The position numbers and the translations under genes were made by a program. The notes under the pieces were generated by a model, which saw nothing but the letters and a program-made list of their open reading frames with translations, did no database searches and was not told where the DNA came from. From assembly GCA_023957375.1 (NCBI GenBank), contig JAMLHB010000001.1:834245-898244 (forward strand): a DNA stretch of 64,000 nucleotides, written 5' to 3'. This DNA is from Flavobacteriales bacterium (GTDB taxonomy: Bacteria; Bacteroidota; Bacteroidia; Flavobacteriales_F; PHOS-HE28). Positions 8,254 through 16,399 of this stretch are shown here, in pieces (position 1 is the first letter of the stretch; the number at the start of each line of letters is the position of its first letter).

Positions 8254-9353
8254 GCAAGCACGGAAGGGTATTGGTGGCGATGAGCGGCGGGGTGGACAGC
8301 TCCGTTACCGCCCTGATGCTGCACGAACAAGGCTACGAGGTGATCGGCGTGACCATGAAGACCTGGGATTATGCGACGGCCAAGCCCGGCAAGCGGATTA
8401 CCGGTTGTTGCGACCTGGACAGCATCAACGACGCCCGCGACATGGCCGTGAGCCGGGGCTTCCACCACATGATCATCGACCTGCGCGAGGAGTTCGGCGG
8501 AGCCATCATCGGCAATTTCACACGGGAATACATGGCCGGGCGCACGCCCAACCCGTGCGTATTGTGCAACACCTTCATCAAGTGGGAAGCCCTGCTCAAG
8601 CGCGCCAACATGCTGGATTGCGAGCTGATCGCCACCGGACACTATGCCAACGTGCGCGAAGAGAACGGCCGGTATGTGGTCAGCAAAGGGGCAGACCATG
8701 ACAAAGACCAGAGCTATGTGCTGTGGGGGCTTGAGCAGCAGAACCTGGCACGTACCCGATTCCCACTGGGCGGCTTCAAGAAGACCGAGATCCGGGAAAT
8801 GGCACTGAAGAGCGGTTTCCCAAACCTCGCCAAGAAGAGCGACAGCTACGAGATCTGCTTCATCCCGGACAATGACTACCGGGGTTTCCTCAAGCGAAAG
8901 GACCCCGAGGCGTTCGAAAAATTGGCCCACGGCAAATTCGTGGGTACCGACGGGGCCGCATTGGGTGAACACGACGGCTATCCTTTCTTCACCATCGGGC
9001 AGCGCAAGGGATTGGGCATTGCACTGGGCGCGCCCATGTACGTCACCGAGATCAATCCCGAGACCAATACCGTGGTATTGGGCCGCAAGGAAGACTTGGA
9101 CAAACAAACCGCATGGATCCGTGATCCGAAGTTTCAAAAGATAGCCGCCTTGGATACCGAGCTGGAGGCGGTGACCAAAGTGCGCTACAAAGACCAAGGC
9201 ACTCCTTCCACGATCAGTATGGACGGCGACCGCGTGCGCGTGGATTTCCACGCCAAGGTGGCTGCTATCGCACCCGGGCAAAGTGCCGTGTTCTACGATG
9301 GGGACGACGTGATCGGGGGCGGATTCATCGACCGTGAAAAATCGAGCACATGA
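8250..9353 (+). CDS. mnmA: tRNA-specific 2-thiouridylase MnmA
   Basis: A 367-residue cytosolic enzyme that uses ATP and persulfide sulfur to convert U34 to 2-thiouridine in tRNA-Glu, -Gln and -Lys. The PP-loop SGGVDSS is at residues 12-18. The catalytic cysteine pair is C103 (in NPCVLCN) and C203 (in SYEICFIPDND), matching the two essential cysteines of the E. coli enzyme. TGHYA and DQSYVLW motifs are also present. Length is normal. It overlaps by 4 nt both the preceding MORN gene and the following lipoprotein gene (ATGA at 9350). Confidence 0.97.
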   Translation: MSKHGRVLVAMSGGVDSSVTALMLHEQGYEVIGVTMKTWDYATAKPGKRITGCCDLDSINDARDMAVSRGFHHMIIDLREEFGGAIIGNFTREYMAGRTPNPCVLCNTFIKWEALLKRANMLDCELIATGHYANVREENGRYVVSKGADHDKDQSYVLWGLEQQNLARTRFPLGGFKKTEIREMALKSGFPNLAKKSDSYEICFIPDNDYRGFLKRKDPEAFEKLAHGKFVGTDGAALGEHDGYPFFTIGQRKGLGIALGAPMYVTEINPETNTVVLGRKEDLDKQTAWIRDPKFQKIAALDTELEAVTKVRYKDQGTPSTISMDGDRVRVDFHAKVAAIAPGQSAVFYDGDDVIGGGFIDREKSST

Positions 9354-10027
9354 AACACGCTGCCATCGCCTTCTGCCTGATGGCCCTGGTGCTCCCCGCC
9401 TGCAAGAAGGACGGGGCCATCCCCCAAGCGGACCTGGGCCATGCCTATTTCCCAACGGATACCGGACGCTGGATCACCTACACCGTGGACACCGCGTGGC
9501 GCAACGACGTGACCGGCGTAACCGGCAGCGCGCGTTATGCACTTCGCGAAAAACTCACCAACGGCTTCACCGATGCCGAAGGCCGACCGGCCCAGCGCCT
9601 GCTGCGCTCCAAGTTGGACAGTGCCAGCGGAAATTGGGAGCCCAAGGACGTGTGGTGGCAAGCGCGCACCACGGCCAATGCGGAACGTGCCGAAGAGAAC
9701 CAACGCCGCATCAAGTTGATCTTCCCCCCGCGCATAGGCCAGGCGTGGAACACCAACGCACTGAACACCGAACGCCCGTACGAACTGGCGTATGCCGAAG
9801 TGGATGTGCCATGGGCGGTGAACGGCATGAGCTTCGACAGCACCATCCTGGTGAAAACAACCTATTTGAACAATGCCGTGGAGGCCCATACCTATTGGGA
9901 ACGTTACGCCAAACATGTGGGATTGGTCTACCGCGAAGTGGACAGCACCAACACGCAGTATGTAAACGGCGTGCAGAGGGTGCGCGGAACCTGGTACAAG
10001 CAAGTGATCACCGGGTCAGGGCAATGA
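9350..10027 (+). CDS. Lipoprotein of unknown function
   Basis: A 225-residue protein whose N-terminus (MKHAAIAFCLMALVLPACKKDG) is a lipoprotein signal with the lipidated cysteine at 18, followed by the CKKD start typical of Bacteroidota lipoproteins. The mature part contains YFP.DTGRWITYTVDT near its start, a pattern I associate with small Bacteroidota secreted proteins. No catalytic motif. It is translationally coupled to mnmA and separated by 84 bp of repeat-like sequence from the protease gene. Confidence 0.8.
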   Translation: MKHAAIAFCLMALVLPACKKDGAIPQADLGHAYFPTDTGRWITYTVDTAWRNDVTGVTGSARYALREKLTNGFTDAEGRPAQRLLRSKLDSASGNWEPKDVWWQARTTANAERAEENQRRIKLIFPPRIGQAWNTNALNTERPYELAYAEVDVPWAVNGMSFDSTILVKTTYLNNAVEAHTYWERYAKHVGLVYREVDSTNTQYVNGVQRVRGTWYKQVITGSGQ

Positions 10028-10029
10028 CC

Positions 10030-10100
10030 AATTCGCCAATAGGCCAATTCGCCAAAGAGGCACATTCGTGACAGGCACCGTGAACAATTGGCAAATTCCA
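10030..10100. repeat. Short copies of the TTGGCGAATTGG repeat family
   Basis: Between the lipoprotein stop and the protease start lie the units CCAATTCGCCAATAGGCCAATTCGCC (10031-10056) and CAATTGGCAAATT (10085-10097). They are inverted relative to each other and belong to the same family as the outer arms of the 4.7-5.0 kb element. Confidence 0.5.
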
Positions 10101-10111
10101 CCTTGAACCCC

Positions 10112-11782
10112 ATGGACCTCCAGCGATTTCTTGCTTGGGCATTCATCCTGCTCGCTGGGATCCCCGCACTTCTTGCACAAACCGCCCCGGCCACCTATTG
10201 GGTGCAGTTCACCAACAAGGACCATACGCCGTACAGCCTGTCCGAACCAAATGCCTATCTCTCCCCCCGCGCCATTGAGCGCCGTGCCCGGCAAGGCATC
10301 GCCATCGACTCGTTGGACCTTCCGGTGGACCCGGCCTACATCGCCCAACTACGGGCCGCCGGCCAGATCGAACTGCTCAACGTGAGCAAGTGGTTCAACG
10401 CCGTCACCATCCGCAGTACCGATACCTTGGCCTTGGACTCGCTCGACCTGCTGCCCTTCGTGCACCAAGTTCGCATCACCCGGGACAACCAGCCAAGGCC
10501 CGCGCTGCATGCGGACAAGCTTGAACTGCCCTTGGCGGCCAGGTCTTTCGCGGACGATTACGGCCGCTCCTTCCGGCAGGTGGAAATGATGAACGGCCAC
10601 CTGTTGCACGAGGTGGGCGGCGCCAAGGGCCGAGGCATGCTGATCGGCGTGCTGGACTCAGGCTACGAGGATGCCGACATCCTGCCCGGGCTGGCGGACC
10701 TCCGCGAACGCCACGGCATTGTGCTGGCCCGGGACCTGGTGGAGCCGGGCGGCAACGTGTACGCCGCACACTACCATGGCCGGAGCGTGCTTTCCGTGAT
10801 GGCCGGATACATGGCCGACCAGCTTCAGGGCACTGCCCCATTGGCCGATTATGTGCTGGTGCGCACGGAAGACGTGACCTCCGAATACCCGGTGGAAGAG
10901 GACAATTGGGTGAGCGGGGCCGAACTATGCGATAGCATTGGCTGCGACGTGCTGAACACTTCCCTGGGCTACACCACCTTTGACGACAGCACCTTGAACC
11001 ACACCTATGCCGACCTGAACGGCCTTACCTCGCGCATGACCATGGCTGCCGACATCGCCGTACGCAAGGGCATGCTCGTGGTGAACAGCGCCGGCAACAG
11101 CGGGGCACAGCCCTGGCACTACATCAGCGTGCCGGCGGATGCGTTCGACATCTTGGCCGTAGGTGCCGTGGACACGGCCCGGCAGGTGGTCAACTTCAGC
11201 TCGCGGGGGCCCAGCGCGGATGGCCGGGTGAAACCGGATGTGGCCGCCATGGGACTGAACACCATTGGACTTGACGGAGCCGGCTGGAACGTGGGCCCCA
11301 TCAACGGAACATCCTTTTCCGCGCCGTTGGTGGCGGGGCTCAGCGCCTGCCTGTGGCAGCTGCACAGGGACCGCACCGCGCACGAGATTATGGCAGCCAT
11401 TCGTCAAAGCGCCTCACACCATGGCCGGCCAAACGACTCCATCGGTTACGGCATACCGGATTACTGGCGGGCACACCTGTTGCTTGGCGGCCGGGACCTG
11501 ACCAGCCTGGACGGTCCCACGGCGGTGGGCATATTGCCTGTGCCTTTTACGGATTTCATGGACGTAGAAGTGTTTGCGGGCAATGAAGACCACGCATCCG
11601 TGGAGATCCACGACGTGCTGGGGCGCATCGTGTGGAAAACCAGGGCAAGCTTGGAACCTGGAACCTTTACACGCCTGCGACTGGAGGATGGTGCATTGCG
11701 CAACTTGCGCAGCGGCGCCTACATTGTTGCCGTTGGCGTGGGTGGTTCATGGATCACCAAGAAGGTGGTTAAGGCGCAGTGA
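10112..11782 (+). CDS. Subtilisin-like S8 serine peptidase with T9SS sorting domain
   Basis: A 556-residue secreted protease. The ATG at 10112 starts a signal peptide (DLQRFLAWAFILLAGIPALLAQ). A propeptide-like region follows (about 25-150), then the catalytic domain with the triad D182 (GVLDSGYED), H222 (YHGRSVLS) and S401 (NGTSFSAPLVAG), plus the oxyanion asparagine N329 in NSAGNSG. The C-terminal 80 residues form a T9SS type A sorting domain (beginning GILPVPF and ending in a basic KKVVKAQ). It should be exported through the outer membrane and act on extracellular proteins. All catalytic residues are present. It is followed after 3 bp by aat. Confidence 0.93.
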   Translation: MDLQRFLAWAFILLAGIPALLAQTAPATYWVQFTNKDHTPYSLSEPNAYLSPRAIERRARQGIAIDSLDLPVDPAYIAQLRAAGQIELLNVSKWFNAVTIRSTDTLALDSLDLLPFVHQVRITRDNQPRPALHADKLELPLAARSFADDYGRSFRQVEMMNGHLLHEVGGAKGRGMLIGVLDSGYEDADILPGLADLRERHGIVLARDLVEPGGNVYAAHYHGRSVLSVMAGYMADQLQGTAPLADYVLVRTEDVTSEYPVEEDNWVSGAELCDSIGCDVLNTSLGYTTFDDSTLNHTYADLNGLTSRMTMAADIAVRKGMLVVNSAGNSGAQPWHYISVPADAFDILAVGAVDTARQVVNFSSRGPSADGRVKPDVAAMGLNTIGLDGAGWNVGPINGTSFSAPLVAGLSACLWQLHRDRTAHEIMAAIRQSASHHGRPNDSIGYGIPDYWRAHLLLGGRDLTSLDGPTAVGILPVPFTDFMDVEVFAGNEDHASVEIHDVLGRIVWKTRASLEPGTFTRLRLEDGALRNLRSGAYIVAVGVGGSWITKKVVKAQ

Positions 11783-11785
11783 GCC

Positions 11786-12379
11786 ATGTTATGCACCGAC
11801 AGCGCACCAGTCCTTTCCCCGCCGCTCCTGATTGCCGCCTATGGTCAGGGCGCCTTTCCCATGGCCGATGACGATGGCACGATCCATTGGTACACGGCGG
11901 AACCCAGGGCCATTTTTCCGCTTGATGAGGTGGGACCCAATGCACGTTTTCGCCGGTTCTTGCGCAACGCGAACTTCCGCCTGTCCCGGAATGAGGCCTT
12001 TGTGGAGGTGATGGCCCAGTGTGCCGAGGTGCATCGTCCCACCTGGATCAGCCCGGCGATGATCACGGCCTACAGCGAATTCCACCGCATGGGTCATGCG
12101 CACAGCGTGGAAACATGGCAGGGCGACCGCTTGGTCGGCGGACTGTATGGCGTTTCCATAGGTCGCGCCTTCTTCGCCGAAAGCATGTTCAGCACTGCCC
12201 CCAACGCCAGCAAGGCGGCCTTCTACCATCTTGTGGATCACCTGAAGCAATGCGGCTTCACCCTGTTGGACAGCCAGTTCATCAACGCCCACACCGCCTC
12301 GCTCGGCGCCATCGAAGTACCCAAGGCCAGGTTCGAGGCTCTCTTGGCCAACGCTTTGCGGACCACCGCCACATTTTAA
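11786..12379 (+). CDS. aat: Leucyl/phenylalanyl-tRNA--protein transferase
   Basis: A 197-residue cytosolic enzyme that moves Leu or Phe from aminoacyl-tRNA to proteins with N-terminal Arg or Lys, marking them for ClpS/ClpAP. Family hallmarks are AYGQGAFPMA...I.WY.PEPRA-like near the N-terminus, the central WQGDRLVGGLYGVSIGRAFFAESMFS block, and LLDSQF.N.H..SLGA. near the C-terminus. Slightly shorter than the E. coli protein but complete. It begins 3 bp behind the S8 protease and ends 3 bp before the DUF2141 gene. A clpS gene is present in this window at 48.2 kb. Confidence 0.96.
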   Translation: MLCTDSAPVLSPPLLIAAYGQGAFPMADDDGTIHWYTAEPRAIFPLDEVGPNARFRRFLRNANFRLSRNEAFVEVMAQCAEVHRPTWISPAMITAYSEFHRMGHAHSVETWQGDRLVGGLYGVSIGRAFFAESMFSTAPNASKAAFYHLVDHLKQCGFTLLDSQFINAHTASLGAIEVPKARFEALLANALRTTATF

Positions 12380-12382
12380 CGG

Positions 12383-12796
12383 ATGCGGCTCTCCATATCG
12401 ATCCTTCTCTGCGCGGCGGCCCTAACGGCCCAGGCTCAGATCGATCTGAAGGTAGAGGCGATCCTCAACAAGCCGGATGCCGGTGGCACCCTGCAGGTAT
12501 TGCTCTGCCCCACAGCGAAAGCATATCGGACCGGAACGGGTTGTGCAACGCGGCAGGTCCCCGTGGAGGGGCGCGTGGCAAGCTGCATCTTTGAAGGCAT
12601 CCTGCCCGGCACCTATGCCGTTAAAGCCTTTCAGGACCTGAACGGCAACGGCGAACTCGACACCAGCCGGTTCGGTTGGCCAAAGGAGCCCTGCGGGTTC
12701 AGCAACGAGGCCCCGGTAAGCGGCGGCGCCCCGTTCCGTGTGGCGGCCTTTGAAGTGTGGGAAGGCATGGGCACGGTGCGCGTCGTGCTGCGGTAG
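12383..12796 (+). CDS. DUF2141 domain secreted protein
   Basis: A 137-residue protein with a signal peptide (MRLSISILLCAAALTAQAQ). The pattern fits DUF2141: a beta-rich domain with FEGILPGTYAVKAFQDLNGNGELDT and the following GWPKEPCGFSNEA segment. The family is widespread in Bacteroidota and Proteobacteria and has no established function; it is usually periplasmic. Last gene of the 7.2-12.8 kb plus-strand cluster; it converges on the minus-strand phosphatase gene with a 6-bp gap. Confidence 0.85.
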   Translation: MRLSISILLCAAALTAQAQIDLKVEAILNKPDAGGTLQVLLCPTAKAYRTGTGCATRQVPVEGRVASCIFEGILPGTYAVKAFQDLNGNGELDTSRFGWPKEPCGFSNEAPVSGGAPFRVAAFEVWEGMGTVRVVLR

Positions 12797-12802
12797 GGCG
12801 CT

Positions 12803-13462
12803 TCAGCGCTTCCCCCGCTCCACCTGCGGCACCACCGCATTGCGCTCCTGCAAATAACGCTGGTAGCCTTCGGAATAGGCCGCGCGCTGATCGAACACCT
12901 CCGCAAAATTCCCGAGCAGGCCGATCACCGCTTCGGTGGCTTCGCGGAGGCCATTCTCCCCTCCGCTGCACCTCGTCACGATGTCCACATCGCCGCGCTG
13001 CACCACGTGCTCCGTGAAGCGCTCCCCTCCCCTGCGGCCGATCAACACGCGCAAGCCGCATTGCCGGGCCACGGGGAGGTCGATGGCATCATCAAAAAAG
13101 AACGCCACTTCCTCGGGCTTCAACGCATTGGTCCGCAGGAAATCCGTGAACGCATCAGGCTTGTTGATGTAGCCCATGTAGATCGCATGAAACCTCTCCC
13201 GCTGCACGAATTTTTCCGCAAGTGGATTCACCTGACCGGTAAGCACCGCCGCAGGCGGATTAGCCCCGTTCCGCAGCCATAGCGCAAAGCGCAGCATGTT
13301 CACGCCCATGCTGCCCACTTCACTGAACGGGCTTCCACCCTCAAGGTCCTTCCACCCGTCGTTGAACACGCCGTCCCAGTCAAATAACACCGCCTTGATA
13401 CCCTGGGCGCGGGTTTGCAGCGCTTCTTTGGAATGCAGAAGGTTGGTCTGCGACATGCCCAT
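12803..13462 (-). CDS. KdsC-like HAD phosphatase
   Basis: A 219-residue HAD-superfamily protein of the KdsC type. Motif I is DWDGVFNDG (the first D is the nucleophile), motif II is VLTG, the lysine region is YINKPDAF, and motif III is FFFDDAIDLPV, matching the GDDLIDLPV of KdsC with G replaced by F. The C-terminal SGGENGLREATEAVI corresponds to the conserved GG.GAVRE tail that closes over the active site in the KdsC tetramer. It carries about 40 extra C-terminal residues. KdsC removes the phosphate from Kdo-8-phosphate. Here the gene is last in a cassette with a KdsA-like synthase and a transaldolase-CBS fusion, so it probably dephosphorylates their 3-deoxy-ulosonate phosphate. Substrate not certain. 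Confidence 0.8.
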   Translation of the reverse strand: MGMSQTNLLHSKEALQTRAQGIKAVLFDWDGVFNDGWKDLEGGSPFSEVGSMGVNMLRFALWLRNGANPPAAVLTGQVNPLAEKFVQRERFHAIYMGYINKPDAFTDFLRTNALKPEEVAFFFDDAIDLPVARQCGLRVLIGRRGGERFTEHVVQRGDVDIVTRCSGGENGLREATEAVIGLLGNFAEVFDQRAAYSEGYQRYLQERNAVVPQVERGKR

Positions 13463-13469
13463 TGAATCA

Positions 13470-13607
13470 GTTGTTGGTTGTTAGTTGCCCGTTGTTTGGC
13501 TGCCGACACAATGCTGCGGCAATGGTTACGCTCCCTTAAAAGTTCCAGGTTGAAGGTTCAGATTCAATCCTGACAACCAACAACCAACAACTGACAACGA
13601 ACAACCC
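13470..13607. repeat. GTTGTTR heptad repeat with complementary arm (locus 2)
   Basis: In the 163-bp gap between the phosphatase and transaldolase genes, GTTGTTGGTTGTTAGTTG (from 13470) is mirrored by a long ACAACCAACAACCAACAACTGACAAC-type array at 13570-13607. Same family as loci at 6.0, 14.7 and 24.6 kb. Confidence 0.65.
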
Positions 13608-13625
13608 TCAGCAAACTACCCGAAC

Positions 13626-14648
13626 TCACCCCGCAATCGCCTTCATCAAATCCTGAATGTCCAGCATGCCGAGCTGCTTGCCGTTCTCGCTTACGCTCAG
13701 CGTGTCCACCTTGTGCTCCTTGAAGGCTTTCTGAGCCTCGTCCAGCAGGGCTTCCGGGCTGATGGTGTACGGCGCATTGAACTTCAGCGCGCTCAGCTTT
13801 TTGGTGAGGAACTTGTTGCCCTCCTTCTCGATCCCGCGGCGCAGGCTACCATCGGTGAACACACCCACGTTCTTGCCTTTGGCATCGGTGACCATCACCG
13901 CCCCAAAGCCGTACTTGGTCATTTCCACCAAGGCCTCGCTCACGGTCTTGCCGTCCTTCACCACCGGGTTGCTGCGCGAAAGAATGTCCTTCACCTTCAT
14001 GGTGATCAGGCGGGTGTCCACATAGAACTGCTTGGTGCCAATGGCCGTGAAGTGGTTATCGGTGAGCTGCTTCATGATCTTCCACGGCACGGTGATGGTG
14101 TGCACTCCGATCTCCACGGCGTTGCGCACATGTTCAATGGTGCGCACGCTGCTGAACATGATCTTGGTGTCGTAGCCGTAGTAGTTCACTGCGTGTACGC
14201 ACTGCTCCACCAAGGCCAAGGCGTCGTGTCCCTGGTCCTGCAAACGGCCCACCAAGGGGCACACGTAGCTGGCGCCGGCCTGCATGGCCATGTAGGCCTG
14301 CTGGAGGGTGTACACCAAGTGAACGTTCACCATGATGCCCTCGTTGCGCAGCATCTTGCAGGCACGCAGCCCTTCCAGGCTCACGGGGATCTTGAAGACG
14401 GTCGTTTCCTTTTTCAGGCCCATCTTCAGTTGGCGCTTGGCCTCCTTCACCACCTCCTCGGCGGTTTCACCCAAGGCCTCCACCTGCAGGATGGGCACCT
14501 TTTTGGCCAGGTCGAGGATCATCTTATCGATGTCCGTGACGCCGCCACGGTGCATGAAGGTGGGCGTGGTAGTAAGACCGGTGAGAAAGCCGAGCTTGAA
14601 GGCTTCGTCGATCTCCTTGATGTCGGCGCTGTCTAAGTAGAGTTCCAT
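13626..14648 (-). CDS. Transaldolase/F6P-aldolase-like domain fused to KdsD-type CBS pair
   Basis: A 340-residue fusion. Residues 1-215 are a small transaldolase of the fructose-6-phosphate-aldolase type: D6, GLTTTPT (24-30), Q55, the Schiff-base lysine K86 in VFKIPVSLEGL, R135 and S166-S167. By alignment from memory with E. coli FSA, N28 is Thr, T109 is His, A129 is Cys and Y131 is Leu, so donor specificity is probably altered. Residues 218-340 are two CBS domains. Their FTDGSLRR and LGMLDIQDLMKAI segments match the tail of arabinose-5-phosphate isomerase KdsD, not generic CBS proteins. It sits between KdsA-like and KdsC-like genes where kdsD would be expected. I infer that it supplies the aldose phosphate for the synthase. 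The enzyme family and fusion are certain; the role is inference. Confidence 0.88.
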   Translation of the reverse strand: MELYLDSADIKEIDEAFKLGFLTGLTTTPTFMHRGGVTDIDKMILDLAKKVPILQVEALGETAEEVVKEAKRQLKMGLKKETTVFKIPVSLEGLRACKMLRNEGIMVNVHLVYTLQQAYMAMQAGASYVCPLVGRLQDQGHDALALVEQCVHAVNYYGYDTKIMFSSVRTIEHVRNAVEIGVHTITVPWKIMKQLTDNHFTAIGTKQFYVDTRLITMKVKDILSRSNPVVKDGKTVSEALVEMTKYGFGAVMVTDAKGKNVGVFTDGSLRRGIEKEGNKFLTKKLSALKFNAPYTISPEALLDEAQKAFKEHKVDTLSVSENGKQLGMLDIQDLMKAIAG

Positions 14649-14656
14649 GTGGAAAG

Positions 14657-14744
14657 GTTGTCAGTTGTCGGTTGTCAGTTGTCAGTTGTCAGTGCGGCAT
14701 GCTGTTGCGGATCGTAGTCCCGACAACTGGCAACTGACAACTGG
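14657..14744. repeat. GTTGTCA heptad repeat with complementary arm (locus 3)
   Basis: Between the KdsA-like gene and the transaldolase fusion, four GTTGTCA/GTTGTCG heptads (14657-14692) are mirrored by CGACAACTGGCAACTGACAA (14721-14740), with a 27-bp loop between. Confidence 0.7.
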
Positions 14745-14782
14745 GTATAGTCAGGTGGTGAGCTTGATGGCGAATGGGTGGA

Positions 14783-15625
14783 TCAAGCAGGAACATGTTC
14801 GCGGTGTTTCACTTCCACGGCATGCAGGTCCAGCAAGGGCTTCAGGAATTCCTCCAGGTCGTACACGCAAAGCTGGCTGGCGGCATCGCAGAGGGCCTTG
14901 GCGGGATCCGGGTGGGTTTCAATGAACACGCCGTCCACGCCTGCGGCCACGCCGGCACGGGCGATCGTAGGCAGGAATTCGCGGTTGCCGCCACGCGGGT
15001 CCGCGCTGGGGATGCCGTATTTACGGATGCTGTGGGTGATGTCGAACACCACTGGGTAGCCGGTCTGGCGCAGGTGGTAGAAGGAGCGCGGGTCCACCAC
15101 CAGGTCGTTGTACCCCAGCACGAAGCCGCGTTCGGTAAGGATGATCTTTTCGTTGCCGGTGCTTTCGATCTTCTTCACTGGCTTCACCATGTTGTCCGGC
15201 GCCAGGAACTGGCCGTGCTTCAGGTTGATCACGGCACCGGTCTTGGCGGCCTCGGTCACCAAGGTGGTCTGCATGCAGAGGTAGGCCGGGATCTGCAACA
15301 CGTCGCACACTTCGGCGGCAGCCTTCACCTGCGAGGGATAATGGACATCGGTGAGCAGGGGGAAGCCGAATTCCTTCTTCACCTTCTCCAGCATCTTCAA
15401 GCCTTCATCCAAGCCAGGCCCCATGTAGAACTCCACACTGCTGCGGTTGTCCTTCATGAAGCTGCTCTTGTAGATCACCGGCACCTTGGTGCGTTCGCTC
15501 ACCTCGCGCAGTTTCTCGGCCGTGCGCATCATGATGTGCTCTTCCTCGATCACACAAGGGCCCGAAATGAGGAAGAGCTGGTCGGCTCCGCAGGAGATGC
15601 TGCCGACAGGTACGATCTTGGTCAT
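14783..15625 (-). CDS. KdsA-like 3-deoxy-ulosonate-phosphate synthase
   Basis: A 280-residue cytosolic enzyme of the 3-deoxy-D-manno-octulosonate-8-phosphate synthase family, which condenses PEP with an aldose phosphate. The ATG at 15625 is preferred over an upstream TTG. It is the metal-dependent type: C24 in SGPCVIE, H198 in DITHS, E236 in FIETHPDP and D247 in CDAASQL are all in place. K58, N60 and R61 (MKDNRSS) and K136 (NLKHGQF) are kept. Positions invariant in the KdsA sequences I remember differ: CRQTD is CMQTT (R to M118, D to T121), NVKKGQF is NLKHGQF, and the substrate-loop DKSGGMRE reads DPRGGNRE. It may therefore be a specificity variant. First of the three sugar genes in the cassette, 32 bp behind the FAH gene. 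Confidence 0.85.
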   Translation of the reverse strand: MTKIVPVGSISCGADQLFLISGPCVIEEEHIMMRTAEKLREVSERTKVPVIYKSSFMKDNRSSVEFYMGPGLDEGLKMLEKVKKEFGFPLLTDVHYPSQVKAAAEVCDVLQIPAYLCMQTTLVTEAAKTGAVINLKHGQFLAPDNMVKPVKKIESTGNEKIILTERGFVLGYNDLVVDPRSFYHLRQTGYPVVFDITHSIRKYGIPSADPRGGNREFLPTIARAGVAAGVDGVFIETHPDPAKALCDAASQLCVYDLEEFLKPLLDLHAVEVKHREHVPA

Positions 15626-15657
15626 GCGTTGCTTGCTTCGGGGATGGGGGTGCAAAT

Positions 15658-16278
15658 CTACCCTTTCGCCACCGTTGCGCTGAGCATCTTCTTCCCGTTG
15701 AGGAAGCCTTCCAGAACATCTCCGGGCGCGATGGGCCCGATACCGGCAGGCGTACCTGTGAACAGCAGGTCGCCAGGCTCCAGGGTGATGAAGCGTGAAA
15801 CGTAGGCGATCAGCTCCGCCACCGTGAAGATCATGTGCGCCGTAGTGTCCTTCTGTACGGTGTTCCCGTTTTTCTTCAGCTCCAGGCTCAGTGCTTGGAG
15901 GTCCGTGGAGGCGGTCATGGGCAGCTCCACCTCACCCAATACGGCGCTTCCGTCCCAGGCTTTGGCCTTCTCCCACGGAAGGCCTTTCGCCTTCAGCTCG
16001 TTTTGCAAGGTGCGGGCGGTGAGGTCCAAACCCACCGTAAACGAGGCCACCAGGCCCAGTGCCATGTTCACGGGCACGTCCTTGGCATAGCTGTCGATCA
16101 TCACCACCAGTTCCAGTTCATGCTCGATCTCACCTGCGATATCGGGCAACTTGACCGGTTGGCCAGGGTATAGGCAGGCAGTGGTGGGCTTCAGGAAAAA
16201 GATGGGCTCGGTCGGGGTTTCCGTGCCCAGTTCCTTGGCATGGTCGGTGTAGTTGCGTCCAATGCAGATCACCTTCAT
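15658..16278 (-). CDS. Fumarylacetoacetate hydrolase-family protein
   Basis: A 206-residue single-domain FAH-fold protein. It has the N-terminal CIGRNYTDHAKELG motif, FFLKP, the metal-binding EIEHELELVV glutamates with an aspartate in VGLDLTAR, and the C-terminal GDLLFTGTPAGIGPI loop. Length and motifs match the acylpyruvase/oxaloacetate-decarboxylase-like subgroup (YcgM/FAHD1 type), which cleaves C-C bonds of acylpyruvates or decarboxylates oxaloacetate. It starts the minus-strand cassette, with the KdsA-like synthase 32 bp downstream. In this setting it might act on a 2-keto acid, but co-transcription may be coincidental. Family certain, substrate not. Confidence 0.88.
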   Translation of the reverse strand: MKVICIGRNYTDHAKELGTETPTEPIFFLKPTTACLYPGQPVKLPDIAGEIEHELELVVMIDSYAKDVPVNMALGLVASFTVGLDLTARTLQNELKAKGLPWEKAKAWDGSAVLGEVELPMTASTDLQALSLELKKNGNTVQKDTTAHMIFTVAELIAYVSRFITLEPGDLLFTGTPAGIGPIAPGDVLEGFLNGKKMLSATVAKG

Positions 16279-16399
16279 GATGCGGCCGGTTTATGGTTTG
16301 GTTGAATGACTTGCGGACCTCGTTGGAAATCTTGATGGTGGAACACCTCGCACGGGGTGCGGGTTCATGCGTTGGGCATCGAACCGGGCAGACCGATGA

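Noticed and set aside
14783..15625. DAHP synthase or NeuB (sialic acid synthase) assignment
   Set aside because: Motifs SGPCVIE, NRSS, DITHS and FIETHPDP fit the KdsA family; the NeuB SAF domain is absent.
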